64,000 nucleotides of DNA from Proteiniclasticum sp. (GCF_003514505.1 NZ_DOPX01000009.1:103649-167648), one strand, 5' to 3'; positions 50,798 through 59,403 are shown, counted from the stretch's first letter. Notes: generated by a model from the sequence alone, not told the origin. Translations and numbers: made by a program.

Positions 50798-51469
50798 TCA
50801 GGCGTCCTGCTTCTTTTTTCCAAAGGTCTTACCTAGTAAGAGCGTCAGAAGAGCCAGAAGAACCATATAGAGGAGGATGAGAAATGCAGCATACATAAAG
50901 AACCATTCCGGCAAGATTCGGATGACAGGATCAATCCTTGGATCAAAAATCCAGTAATCATTGGAAAAGGCAATCTCATGGAATACCACAAAGGCTCTGG
51001 AAAAATTCACGACAAAAGGGATGCCAAGAAGGATCGGGAGAATAAATGTGAAGGCAGCTGCCCCCTTTAAGTATCCCAGCTGGTTTTCTCGTTTCCTTTT
51101 AATAAACAAGAAAATCGAAAGGATCAGACTGACGGCAAAAAGGATCCAGACAAGGTCAAAAATAACCTTGACTTCATAGAAGTGAAACTCACCCTGGGGA
51201 GACATGGGAAGTCCGTTCAGCTGAAGCTTTCCCCGGTAAAAAGGATTCAGATAGTCGATGAGAATATCGTAATTGCTCTTTATAAGCGCATAGTCATAGT
51301 CTCCGTTTTGGGCCTGAATCTTTGTGATGTTCATATAATAGAGGATTCTGGTGTTAAGACCTAAAAGCACCGAGCCTGTAAGTACGGCAATGGCGTGGAT
51401 GAGTGCGTAGAGTGCTGCTTTAAATTTTTTCATATGCTGCTTCTGGAAGCATCTTGGAAAGGCTTCCAT
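50798..51469 (-). CDS. TIGR01906 family integral membrane protein
   Basis: The product is 223 aa. The ATG at 51469 (MEAFPRCFQKQHMKKFK) follows GAGGTG and is preferred to 51565. It has four membrane segments and an extracytoplasmic loop with YDILIDYLNPFYRGKL and FHFYEVKVIFDLV, which are hallmarks of the TIGR01906/DUF1461 group. The function is unknown. It is transcribed away from groES and shares an upstream region with it. Confidence 0.8.
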   Translation of the reverse strand: MEAFPRCFQKQHMKKFKAALYALIHAIAVLTGSVLLGLNTRILYYMNITKIQAQNGDYDYALIKSNYDILIDYLNPFYRGKLQLNGLPMSPQGEFHFYEVKVIFDLVWILFAVSLILSIFLFIKRKRENQLGYLKGAAAFTFILPILLGIPFVVNFSRAFVVFHEIAFSNDYWIFDPRIDPVIRILPEWFFMYAAFLILLYMVLLALLTLLLGKTFGKKKQDA

Positions 51470-51667
51470 GTTCACCTCGTTTCTTAGTGGGAAAGAAAGG
51501 AACGAATGTCCTCGCAATCCAATTAGAATAATGATATCATGATTTTGGAGCCGTGAGTAGAACAAAGATATTGAAAGATAATTGGAGATTTTTATAGAAA
51601 GTGGAAGCTAAATTACTTTTTTGTTCGGATTTATGCCGTATTTAAGAGTATGACTATAAAATTCTAG

Positions 51668-51733
51668 TTGAAATCGGAAATAAATAAATTATAATAAGAA
51701 TAGATGTTAGCACTCGACATTAGTGAGTGCTAA
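51668..51733 (+). promoter_or_regulatory. groESL promoter with CIRCE operator
   Basis: TTGAAA (51668-51673) and TATAAT (51690-51695) are spaced 16 bases. Just downstream is a perfect CIRCE element, TTAGCACTC-N9-GAGTGCTAA, at 51707-51733. It is the binding site of the heat-shock repressor HrcA. Confidence 0.96.
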
Positions 51734-51763
51734 TAAAAGTTAGTTTATAGGAGGAATGTCAAA

Positions 51764-52045
51764 GTGATCAGACCATTAGGAGACAGAGTAGTACTTAGAA
51801 GACGTGAAGCCGAGGAAACCACAAAGTCCGGTATTGTCCTCACAGGTTCCAGCAAGGAAAAGCCACAGGAGGCTGAAGTCATTGCAGTAGGTCCAGGAGG
51901 CTATGTGGATGGCAATAAAGTGGAAATGGAAGTTAAAGTTGGTGACAAGGTTCTCTTCTCCAAATATGCAGGCACAGAAGTGAAGCATGAAGGTGAAGAA
52001 GTCATCGTGGTTCGACAAAACGATATTCTGGCAATTATAGAGTAG
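51764..52045 (+). CDS. groS: Co-chaperonin GroES
   Basis: This 93-aa protein uses a GTG start at 51764 (MIRPLGDRVVLRRREAEE) behind AGGAGG. The mobile-loop region ETTKSGIVLTGSSKEKPQEA and the dome are standard. It caps GroEL in ATP-driven protein folding. It is the first gene of groESL and is controlled by HrcA through CIRCE. Confidence 0.98.
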   Translation: MIRPLGDRVVLRRREAEETTKSGIVLTGSSKEKPQEAEVIAVGPGGYVDGNKVEMEVKVGDKVLFSKYAGTEVKHEGEEVIVVRQNDILAIIE

Positions 52046-52063
52046 TAGGAGGAGTAGACGATT

Positions 52064-53680
52064 ATGGCAAAGACAATCATCTATGGAGAAGAAGCAAGAA
52101 GAGCGATGCAAAAGGGTGTGGACATCCTTGCAGACACCGTGAAGGTTACCTTAGGACCCAAGGGAAGAAATGTAGTCCTGGAAAAGAAGTTTGGCGCACC
52201 TCTCATCACCAATGACGGTGTGACCATCGCAAGAGAAATTGAACTGGAAGATGCCTTCGAGAATATGGGCGCACAGCTGGTGAAGGAAGTTTCCACCAAG
52301 ACCAACGATGTGGCTGGAGACGGAACCACCACAGCGACAGTGCTTGCACAGTCCATGATCAAGGAAGGTCTGAAGAATGTGACAGCGGGAGCAAATCCCA
52401 TGTTCATCCGTCAGGGAATCAAGCTTGCTGTGGATAAAGCGGTAGAAGCCATCAAGGAGCAGAGTGTTGCCATTGGGGGCAAGGAAGACATCGCAAGAGT
52501 AGCTGCAGTTTCTGCTCAGGACGAAGAAGTGGGACAGCTCATTTCTGATGCCATGGAAAGAGTAGGCACTCAGGGTGTAATTACTGTAGAAGAGTCCAAG
52601 ACTTTCGGTACAGAGCTGGAAGTGGTGGAAGGTATGCAGTTTGACAGAGGATATGTTTCTGCGTACATGGCAACCAATACGGAAAAGATGGAAGCAGTTC
52701 TTGATGATCCTTTCATCCTCATCACTGACAAGAAGATCAATACCATCCAGGAAATCCTTCCAGTGCTGGAACAGGTGGTCCAGACAGGAAAGAAGCTTCT
52801 TCTTATCGCCGATGACATTGAAAGCGAAGTCATCGCTACACTGGTTGTGAATAAGCTGAGAGGAACCTTCGTCTGTGTGGCTGTTAAGGCGCCTGGATTT
52901 GGAGACAGAAGAAAAGAAATGCTTCAGGACATCGCCATCCTTACAGGCGGACAGGTGATCTCTGAAGAGCTCGGAAGAGAACTGAAGGATGCAACCATCG
53001 ATATGCTGGGAAGTGCAGATACCGTAAGAATCAATAAGGACCAGACAGTCATTGTCAGCGGAAAAGGTTCTAAAGAAGAGATTGAAAATAGAGTTCATGT
53101 CATCAAAGCTCAGATGGAAGAGACCACTTCCGAGTTTGACAAGGAAAAGCTCTCAGAAAGACTGGCAAAGCTTGCCGGTGGCGTAGCAGTCATCAAGGTG
53201 GGTGCAGCGTCTGAAACAGAGCTGAAGGAAAAGAAGCTCCGCATGGAAGATGCTCTGGCTGCAACCAAGGCTGCAGTGGAAGAAGGCATCGTTGCTGGTG
53301 GTGGAACTGCTTACGTCAACGTCATTGATGCAGTAGGATCTCTAACAAGTGAAGACCCAGATGTGGTTGTGGGAATCAATATCGTGAAGAGAGCTCTTGA
53401 GGAGCCATTAAGACAGATCGCCATCAATGGTGGAGTAGAAGGCTCTGTTGTCATCGAAAAGGTGAAGAACAGCGAGAAGGGCATTGGCTTCAACATCATT
53501 ACAGAAGAACTGGTGGATATGGTGAAGGTTGGTATCGTGGACCCAACTAAGGTTACAAGATCTGCTCTTCAGAATGCGGCATCTGTTGCTGCAACCTTCC
53601 TGACCACAGAAGCAGCTGTGGTGGACATCAAGGAAGACAAGCCTATGATGCCAGCTCCAGATATGGGCGGAATGTATTAA
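52064..53680 (+). CDS. groL: Chaperonin GroEL
   Basis: This 538-aa protein starts behind AGGAGGAG. ATP-binding motifs VTLGPKGRNVVLEKKFG and GDGTTTATVLAQS are intact, and the C-terminus ends in MGGMY, a shortened Gly-Met tail. It forms the 14-mer folding chamber with GroES. The intergenic gap to groES is 18 bases. Confidence 0.98.
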   Translation: MAKTIIYGEEARRAMQKGVDILADTVKVTLGPKGRNVVLEKKFGAPLITNDGVTIAREIELEDAFENMGAQLVKEVSTKTNDVAGDGTTTATVLAQSMIKEGLKNVTAGANPMFIRQGIKLAVDKAVEAIKEQSVAIGGKEDIARVAAVSAQDEEVGQLISDAMERVGTQGVITVEESKTFGTELEVVEGMQFDRGYVSAYMATNTEKMEAVLDDPFILITDKKINTIQEILPVLEQVVQTGKKLLLIADDIESEVIATLVVNKLRGTFVCVAVKAPGFGDRRKEMLQDIAILTGGQVISEELGRELKDATIDMLGSADTVRINKDQTVIVSGKGSKEEIENRVHVIKAQMEETTSEFDKEKLSERLAKLAGGVAVIKVGAASETELKEKKLRMEDALAATKAAVEEGIVAGGGTAYVNVIDAVGSLTSEDPDVVVGINIVKRALEEPLRQIAINGGVEGSVVIEKVKNSEKGIGFNIITEELVDMVKVGIVDPTKVTRSALQNAASVAATFLTTEAAVVDIKEDKPMMPAPDMGGMY

Positions 53681-53703
53681 AAGTATAAAATAAATATATA
53701 TCT

Positions 53704-53736
53704 AAGACGGTGTTTCAGACACCGTCTTTATTTTTT
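53704..53736 (+). terminator. Terminator of groESL
   Basis: Perfect 10-bp arms AAGACGGTGT and ACACCGTCTT with a TTCAG loop are followed by TATTTTTT. Confidence 0.9.
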
Positions 53737-53766
53737 GCTTCACTTTGAGAGTGTTGATCCTGAAAG

Positions 53767-53827
53767 GTAAAGTTAACCATACAAAATGTAAAATAGACTT
53801 GACTTTATGTATAGTTAACTTTACAAT
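53767..53827 (+). promoter_or_regulatory. Promoter with paired 16-bp operators for the XRE/membrane pair
   Basis: GTAAAGTTAACCATAC (53767-53782) and GTATAGTTAACTTTAC (53809-53824) are inverted copies matching at 15 of 16 positions, each centred on GTTAAC. The second lies within a TTGACT (53799-53804) to TACAAT (53822-53827) promoter with 17-base spacing, so binding there would block transcription. The likely ligand is the XRE protein encoded downstream. Confidence 0.75.
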
Positions 53828-53875
53828 AAAGGTATAAAACCGGTTTAGAATCTATAAGACGGAGGAAGATAAGAA

Positions 53876-54085
53876 ATGGCAATGGAGAACAATATTAAGC
53901 TGTTCCGTGCGAAGCTTGGGTACACCCAGGAGGATCTGGCAAAGAAAGTGAATGTGACGCGCCAGACCATCATCGCATTGGAAAAAGGCAGCTATACGCC
54001 ATCACTGGAACTGGCTTTTAAGCTATCAGACTTGTTTCAGGTACACATCGAAGAAATATTTTACAGAACGGAGGACACAAAATGA
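53876..54085 (+). CDS. Small XRE-family (Cro/CI-type) regulator
   Basis: This 69-aa protein is almost all helix-turn-helix: KLFRAKLGYTQEDLAKKVNV then TRQTIIALEKGSYTPSLELAF. It starts behind GGAGG at 53876. Its stop overlaps the next start (ATGA), so it is coupled to the membrane protein. The inverted-repeat operator in the promoter suggests autoregulation. Such single-domain regulators paired with small membrane proteins are common in Firmicutes. Confidence 0.9.
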   Translation: MAMENNIKLFRAKLGYTQEDLAKKVNVTRQTIIALEKGSYTPSLELAFKLSDLFQVHIEEIFYRTEDTK

Positions 54086-54546
54086 ATAAAACTGTCATTG
54101 GACAACTGCTCAACATCATCCTGATCTGGTCTCTATATCTTTTGTTCCGTACAAAAAGCGCATTTGATCTGGCTTATGAAGGAAAGTATCTGGAAGCAAA
54201 ATATCTCAGCTATGTTCTGCTGTCAGCAGCATTGGTGTTTCTCCTCATCGGACTCATGATTTACGTCAGTATGAAAGGAAAAAAACTAAGCGGACTTCAT
54301 CACTTTCTAAAAGCAGATATTTCTGTATCAGAAGAGGATGAGCGCGACAGTGAGATCATTGGACGCATTTCAAGAAAGAACTATCTGGCACTATCTGGAG
54401 GCCTTGTGGCCATGATTGTCTTTGCTCCAGTTCTCATTGGCACGAGGGAAATCACACTACATGGACTTGTTCTAGCTCTGGCTGTGATCGCCACCGCAGA
54501 TGCGTTGGCGTTTCTGCTTCAGTATATAAAAGCGTACAAAGTATAA
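54082..54546 (+). CDS. Four-TM membrane protein (DUF2178-like) paired with XRE regulator
   Basis: This 154-aa protein has four membrane segments: two near residues 8-22 and 45-65, and two near 105-122 and 127-150. A cytoplasmic charged loop between them, SEEDERDSEIIGRISRKNY, resembles the DERDE motif of DUF2178 proteins. The pairing with an XRE regulator supports a sensor or signalling role of unknown kind. Confidence 0.7.
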   Translation: MNKTVIGQLLNIILIWSLYLLFRTKSAFDLAYEGKYLEAKYLSYVLLSAALVFLLIGLMIYVSMKGKKLSGLHHFLKADISVSEEDERDSEIIGRISRKNYLALSGGLVAMIVFAPVLIGTREITLHGLVLALAVIATADALAFLLQYIKAYKV

Positions 54547-54553
54547 ATAATCC

Positions 54554-54600
54554 TTGACTACTACGATATTTTTTACTAAAATATAATTAAGTAAAAAATA
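54554..54600 (+). promoter_or_regulatory. Promoter with inverted-repeat operator for the 178-aa HTH gene
   Basis: TTGACT (54554-54559) and TAAAAT (54577-54582) are spaced 17 bases. Perfect 11-bp arms TATTTTTTACT (54567-54577) and AGTAAAAAATA (54590-54600) straddle the -10. This suggests repression by a dimeric regulator, possibly the HTH protein itself. Confidence 0.65.
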
Positions 54601-54620
54601 TTTGAGTATGAGGTGTAAAA

Positions 54621-55157
54621 ATGAATCAGTGTATGGACGTATTTCTGCAAAAGTTTGGACTCACCCGTTATGATGTATCGAAAAGGACTGGGATCTCTCA
54701 GCAGACCCTGTCCAGTGCAAATAAGAAAGATCCAGAGAGCTACTCGGTGAAAATCCTATCGGCTCTTTCTAATGCCACGGGAATTTCACCAGGAGAAGTC
54801 CTGGACCAGCTTTTTAAGATCCAGAAAGAAGAGGAACGGTTTGTTGTAAGAAACTGGGAGGAGCTGAAGATTGCTGTGGATGCCATGAAAGAGAGATTTC
54901 TGGTGGAAGGGGAGTTTACTGAAGTCATGAAAGATGTGAAAAGCGGGCAACTTTCTGATACAGCAAGGCTTGGGACAGAGCTTGGCACAGGTGGAGGCGT
55001 GGGCATTATTGAAGCGCTTTACTACTTTGTGCACCGCCAGCTTTCAGGGGGGAATAAGGAGGAGGAGAAGCTGAAAGACAGGCTCACCTCTTTATACCAC
55101 ATCATTCTTCTGGATGAACATACGGTGGAGCTGAAACTGAAATCACTCAGTTATTAG
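54621..55157 (+). CDS. HTH-domain protein, 178 aa, function unknown
   Basis: The N-terminal 65 residues are XRE-like (LTRYDVSKRTGISQQTLSSA, then AIS-type helix and GISPGEVLDQL). Residues 75-178 are helical and charged and match nothing I recognise. There is no membrane segment. It starts behind GAGGTG. The inverted repeat over its promoter makes autoregulation plausible. It is a single-gene unit. Confidence 0.72.
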   Translation: MNQCMDVFLQKFGLTRYDVSKRTGISQQTLSSANKKDPESYSVKILSALSNATGISPGEVLDQLFKIQKEEERFVVRNWEELKIAVDAMKERFLVEGEFTEVMKDVKSGQLSDTARLGTELGTGGGVGIIEALYYFVHRQLSGGNKEEEKLKDRLTSLYHIILLDEHTVELKLKSLSY

Positions 55158-55179
55158 GATGAGCAATCATCCTTTTTTT
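55157..55179 (+). terminator. Terminator of the 178-aa HTH gene
   Basis: GGATGA-GCAA-TCATCC forms a six-bp stem with a tetraloop followed by seven T, immediately at the stop codon. Confidence 0.85.
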
Positions 55180-55245
55180 GTTGAAGTGAATAAAGCAGGG
55201 TTCTCCTTCCTATAATGAGGGTATCAAAGGAAAGGAGGAAAGATA

Positions 55246-55584
55246 ATGAAAAACAAGAAAAAGGGATTCTCTCTGGTGGAGCTTCTTATTGTCCTTGGCA
55301 TTTCCAGTATTCTTATGGCCATGTCCGCACCAAAGTATCAGGGCATCGTGGGCAAGGCCAATGAACTGGAGCAAAGAGCGTATATTCGGGAAGCGCTGAA
55401 TTATGTGGATGTTTACAATCTGGAGGCTTCAGCGAAGATTGAAGAAAGCAAGACATTAAAAGAAGTTCCATTACAAGGATCAGACTTTGAGGCAGCACGG
55501 AATAAGGTTTCAGGGCCCAATCAGGAAAAAACACTGAAGTATCTGCGGGAGTTTACGGAAGGCGTGGAAAGTCCCTCCTCATGA
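55246..55584 (+). CDS. Type IV pilin-like protein with prepilin N-terminus
   Basis: This 112-aa protein starts behind AAGGAGGAAAG. The short basic leader MKNKKKG is followed by FSLVELLIVLGISSILMAM, the class III prepilin signature with the cleavage Gly and Glu 5. The rest is a short, charged, mostly helical domain without cysteines, too small for a full major pilin and more like a minor or pseudopilin. A -10-like TATAAT lies at 55211-55216. Its stop overlaps the next start codon, so it is coupled to a prepilin-peptidase-like protein. Confidence 0.88.
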   Translation: MKNKKKGFSLVELLIVLGISSILMAMSAPKYQGIVGKANELEQRAYIREALNYVDVYNLEASAKIEESKTLKEVPLQGSDFEAARNKVSGPNQEKTLKYLREFTEGVESPSS

Positions 55585-56135
55585 TCCATCTCTGTAGAAT
55601 CTTAGGACCGCTGGGTGGAATCCTTCTTGGAAAGCACCTGCTGAAAGAGAAAAGACCAGACTGGATGGTGTCAGCCATGTTCTATGGAATCCTTCTGGTC
55701 CTTTCTTCCTATTATTTCAGGTTTACTTTCCTGGAGGTCTTCTTCTACAGCGCATTTCTCTCCGGGGTCTTTACAGACCACTATTCTGGAAGAGTCTACA
55801 ATCTTTCTCTTTATCTCATGGTGCCCTTTGCCCTTTCTGGATTTTATACCCATCACAGCTATATTGCTGCTCTCTTTATGCTCCTGCTCCCTCTTTACAA
55901 GAAAAGCAGGAAGCTTCAGTTCTATTTTGGAGAAGCAGATGTTTATGTGCTTCTTTTCATCTCTATGGCCTATGGACGGAATGTGTTCTACACTTTGTTT
56001 TATGCTTCCGCATTAGGTCTCCTCTATGCAGTGGTTGGACGCAGAAGGGAAATCTATTTTCTTCCGTTTCTGTTCTTTGGACTTCTACTCTCTCATGTTG
56101 ATGAGTTTCATAAGTTCTTTGGGATTTTGCTTTAG
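55581..56135 (+). CDS. Minimal prepilin-peptidase-like (A24-type) membrane protein
   Basis: This 184-aa protein has about seven membrane segments. Two Asp residues fit the catalytic pair of A24 aspartic peptidases: Asp 66 in FTDHYSGRVYN (compare D...IPN) and Asp 120 in GEADVYVLL (compare GxGDxK). The usual N-terminal cysteine-rich methylase domain is missing, and the second motif is degenerate. It overlaps the pilin gene by four bases. I infer it processes that pilin; if the motifs prove non-catalytic, it could be an anchor or assembly partner. Confidence 0.65.
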   Translation: MIHLCRILGPLGGILLGKHLLKEKRPDWMVSAMFYGILLVLSSYYFRFTFLEVFFYSAFLSGVFTDHYSGRVYNLSLYLMVPFALSGFYTHHSYIAALFMLLLPLYKKSRKLQFYFGEADVYVLLFISMAYGRNVFYTLFYASALGLLYAVVGRRREIYFLPFLFFGLLLSHVDEFHKFFGILL

Positions 56136-56203
56136 GATTGGGAGATTGTGAAGGTTATCTTTTATGAACCTGTGAAAAGCAACGCAATTCCTGCAAAATG
56201 TGT

Positions 56204-56232
56204 TTGACTTTGCCTGTGGGGATGTCTATAAT
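56204..56232 (+). promoter_or_regulatory. Promoter of the guaB riboswitch
   Basis: TTGACT (56204-56209) and TATAAT (56227-56232) are spaced 17 bases, about 20 bases before the aptamer. Confidence 0.85.
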
Positions 56233-56252
56233 AAAGTTTAAATTAAAAACGC

Positions 56253-56382
56253 GTTACTCGTATATGCCCTTAATAAGGAAGGGCGTTTCTACCGGAAACC
56301 ATCGCAATTTCCGTCTATGAGTGGCAAAGGTGCTTCTTTGGCATACCCTTGTCACCATGGTGAATTTGGGTATGCTTTTTTT
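56253..56382 (+). ncRNA. Guanine-type purine riboswitch and terminator ahead of guaB
   Basis: The aptamer at about 56253-56325 has P1 (ACTCGTA with TATGAGT), P2 (GCCCTT with AAGGGC) capped by the loop AATAAGG, the J2/3 core GTTTCTAC, and P3 (CGGAAA with TTTCCG). The J3/1 base equivalent to 74 is C (56315), which selects guanine over adenine. The neighbouring base 73 is T (56314), where A is almost always found. A terminator with GCATACCC and GGGTATGC arms and seven T ends at 56382. Confidence 0.9.
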
Positions 56383-56402
56383 ATAGAATAAGGAGGATTT
56401 TC

Positions 56403-57860
56403 ATGGGAAAAATTTTGAAAACTGCTTACACATTTGATGACGTTCTGCTGGTACCAAACAAGTCTGAGGTGCTGCCAAAGGATGTACAGGTGAAGACAAA
56501 GCTGACGAGCACACTGACTCTGAACATTCCGCTCATCAGCGCCAGCATGGATACGGTGACAGAATCCACCATGGCCATTGCCATGGCGAGAGAAGGTGGT
56601 CTTGGCATCATCCATAAGAATATGTCCATAGAAGAGCAGGCCCATGAAGTGGATGTGGTCAAAAGACAGGAAAATGGTGTCATTGTGAATCCTTTCCATC
56701 TGACAGCGGATAAGACCTTAAGAGAAGCCAACGAGCTCATGAGAAGATACAGAATCAGCGGAGTGCCCATCACAGAGGAAGGAAAGCTTGTGGGCATCGT
56801 CACCAACAGAGATCTGGTCTTTGAGTTTGATATGGAAAAATCCATCGGTGAAGTCATGACAAAAGACAACCTCATCACCGCTTTGGAAGGCACTACCATT
56901 GATGAAGCAAAAGAAATCCTCCGTACCCATAAGATTGAGAAGCTGCCTCTGGTGGATAAGGACAACAATCTGAAAGGGCTCATCACCATCAAGGACATTG
57001 AGAAGACAAGACTCTTCCCGAACGCTGCTAAAGATGCCAGAGGCAGACTCCTCTGCGGCGCTGGCGTTGGCGTTACTGCCAACATGATGGACCGCGTAAA
57101 AGCTCTAGTGGATGCAGGTGTGGACGTAGTAGTTCTTGATACTGCCCATGGACATTCAGAGGGCGTTATGGAAGGCGTAAAGAAGATCAAAGCCGCTTAT
57201 CCAGAGCTTCCTGTCATCGCAGGAAACGTGGCAACAGCTGAAGGAGCTAAAGCTCTTGCAGAAGCTGGCGCTGATGCTGTGAAAGTCGGCATCGGACCTG
57301 GTTCCATATGTACCACCCGTGTGGTTTCTGGGGTAGGTGTTCCACAGCTCACAGCAGTGATGGACTGTGTGGAGGCACTAGAAGGCACTGGTGTTCCAGT
57401 CATTGCCGATGGAGGCATCAAGTACTCTGGAGACATCGTGAAGGCTCTGGCAGCAGGCGCAGGCGCTGTAATGCTGGGATCTATCCTTGCAGGATGCCAG
57501 GAGTCACCAGGTGAGATTGAAATCTATCAGGGAAGAAACTATAAGGTTTATAGAGGCATGGGTTCTCTTACTTCCATGAATAAGGGATCCAGTGACAGAT
57601 ACTTCCAGGAAAATGCCAAGAAGCTTGTGCCTGAAGGCGTAGAAGGAAGAGTAGCCTACAAGGGACCTGTATCAGATACACTGTATCAGCTGGTGGGCGG
57701 ACTTCGCTCCGGTATGGGATACCTGGGATCCAAGGATCTTCCTACCCTCTTTGAGACCGCAAACTTTGTGGTTCAGACAGCCAACGGTCTGAAGGAAAGC
57801 CATCCACATGACATCTATATCACCAAAGAAGCCCCTAATTACAGCAATAAAGAAGCGTAG
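56403..57860 (+). CDS. guaB: IMP dehydrogenase
   Basis: This 485-aa protein starts behind GGAGG. The catalytic loop GPGSICTTRVVSGVG near residue 300 carries the active Cys, and a CBS pair lies at about residues 95-205. It converts IMP to XMP, the first step to GMP. The guanine-type riboswitch before it would switch it off when guanine is plentiful. It is followed by guaA after a 10-base gap, forming an operon. Confidence 0.98.
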   Translation: MGKILKTAYTFDDVLLVPNKSEVLPKDVQVKTKLTSTLTLNIPLISASMDTVTESTMAIAMAREGGLGIIHKNMSIEEQAHEVDVVKRQENGVIVNPFHLTADKTLREANELMRRYRISGVPITEEGKLVGIVTNRDLVFEFDMEKSIGEVMTKDNLITALEGTTIDEAKEILRTHKIEKLPLVDKDNNLKGLITIKDIEKTRLFPNAAKDARGRLLCGAGVGVTANMMDRVKALVDAGVDVVVLDTAHGHSEGVMEGVKKIKAAYPELPVIAGNVATAEGAKALAEAGADAVKVGIGPGSICTTRVVSGVGVPQLTAVMDCVEALEGTGVPVIADGGIKYSGDIVKALAAGAGAVMLGSILAGCQESPGEIEIYQGRNYKVYRGMGSLTSMNKGSSDRYFQENAKKLVPEGVEGRVAYKGPVSDTLYQLVGGLRSGMGYLGSKDLPTLFETANFVVQTANGLKESHPHDIYITKEAPNYSNKEA

Positions 57861-57870
57861 GAGAGAATAT

Positions 57871-59403
57871 ATGGAAAATAATGTAATCCTGGTCCTGGAT
57901 TTTGGCGGTCAGTACAATCAGCTCATCACAAGACGTGTCCGTGAAGCGGGTGTCTACAGTGAACTGATCTCTGCAAAAACATCCATTGAAGAAATCAAGA
58001 GAAGAAACCCGGTGGGTATCATCCTGACTGGTGGTCCAAACTCAGTGTATGAGGAGGGCTCCATGACGGTGAGTGAAGAAATCTTCTCCTTAGGGATTCC
58101 TGTTCTTGGCATCTGTTATGGCCATCAGCTCATGACCCATAAGCTGAAGGGGAAAGTAAACACAGGAACCGTGAAAGAATACGGAAAGTCCCACATCCAT
58201 TTTGAATCCGAGAGCGTCATGTTCCAGGGACTTCCTGAAGAGTCAGTGGTCTGGATGAGCCATCAGGATGAAGTGGTGGAAGTGCCAGAAGGATTTAAAG
58301 TTACCGCTTTTACCAAAGACTGCAAAGTGGCAGCCATGGAAAACAAGGAAAAGAATCTTTATGGTCTTCAGTTCCATCCAGAAGTGGTCCATTCCGTACT
58401 GGGCAAGGAAATCCTTTCAAACTTCATCCATGGTGCCTGCAAAGCTGAGAGAACTTGGGTGATGAAGGATTTTGCCAAGGAGAAGATTGAAGAAATCAGA
58501 GTGAAGGCTGATGGAAAGAAGGTGCTCTGCGCACTTTCCGGTGGAGTAGACTCCTCTGTTGCGGCTGTTCTTGTTCATAAAGCCATCGGAGACAACCTCA
58601 CCTGTATTTTTGTAGACCATGGTCTTCTTCGCAAGAATGAAGGGGATGAAGTGGAGAAGATCTTCAGAGAGAGATTCCATATGAACCTCATAAGAGTCAA
58701 TGCTCAGGACAGATTCCTCGGGAAGCTGAAAGGCGTGGAAGATCCAGAGAGAAAGAGAAAGATCATTGGTGAAGAGTTTATCCGTGTCTTTGAAGAAGAG
58801 TCCAATAAGCTTGGCAAGATCGATTATCTGGTGCAAGGCACCATTTATCCTGATGTTGTGGAATCCGGAACCGAGACCAGCCAGGTCATCAAGAGCCACC
58901 ACAATGTGGGGGGACTTCCTGAAGACATCGAGTTTGAACTCATTGAGCCTTTAAGAGAACTGTTCAAGGATGAAGTAAGAGTCCTTGGAGAAGAGCTGGG
59001 CATTCCACATGACCTTGTGTACCGTCAGCCATTCCCAGGTCCTGGACTTGGCATCCGTGTGCTGGGTGAAGTGACAGAAGAAAAGCTGGAGATTGTGAGA
59101 GAAGCGGACTTCATCTTCAGAGATGAAGTGAAGAAGCACGGCCTGGATGAAACCATCTGGCAGTACTTCGCAGCACTTCCTAATGTCAGAAGCGTAGGTG
59201 TTATGGGAGATGGAAGAACCTATTCCCATCTCATTGCATTAAGAGCAGTACAGTCCACAGACGGGATGACTTCCGAGTGGTCCAGAATCCCTTATGAGGT
59301 ACTGGATATTGTTTCCAGAAGAATCGTCAATGAAGTGCCTGGGGTCAACAGAATCGTGTATGATGTAACCTCCAAGCCACCTTCAACCATAGAGTGGGAG
59401 TAA
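57871..59403 (+). CDS. guaA: GMP synthase (glutamine-hydrolysing)
   Basis: This 510-aa protein starts at 57871 (MENNVILVLDFGGQYNQLI) behind GGAG. The amidotransferase half has ICYGHQLM with the nucleophile Cys near residue 83 and HPEVVH near 172. The ATP-pyrophosphatase half has LSGGVDSSVAAV near 224, and the C-terminal dimerisation region ends KPPSTIEWE. It aminates XMP to GMP. It is the second gene of guaBA and is followed by a strong terminator. Confidence 0.98.
   Translation: MENNVILVLDFGGQYNQLITRRVREAGVYSELISAKTSIEEIKRRNPVGIILTGGPNSVYEEGSMTVSEEIFSLGIPVLGICYGHQLMTHKLKGKVNTGTVKEYGKSHIHFESESVMFQGLPEESVVWMSHQDEVVEVPEGFKVTAFTKDCKVAAMENKEKNLYGLQFHPEVVHSVLGKEILSNFIHGACKAERTWVMKDFAKEKIEEIRVKADGKKVLCALSGGVDSSVAAVLVHKAIGDNLTCIFVDHGLLRKNEGDEVEKIFRERFHMNLIRVNAQDRFLGKLKGVEDPERKRKIIGEEFIRVFEEESNKLGKIDYLVQGTIYPDVVESGTETSQVIKSHHNVGGLPEDIEFELIEPLRELFKDEVRVLGEELGIPHDLVYRQPFPGPGLGIRVLGEVTEEKLEIVREADFIFRDEVKKHGLDETIWQYFAALPNVRSVGVMGDGRTYSHLIALRAVQSTDGMTSEWSRIPYEVLDIVSRRIVNEVPGVNRIVYDVTSKPPSTIEWE

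Noticed and set aside
52151..53098. 315-codon minus-strand frame inside groL
   Set aside because: It is antisense to one of the most conserved genes known and is His/Cys/Ser/Phe-rich, a typical shadow frame.
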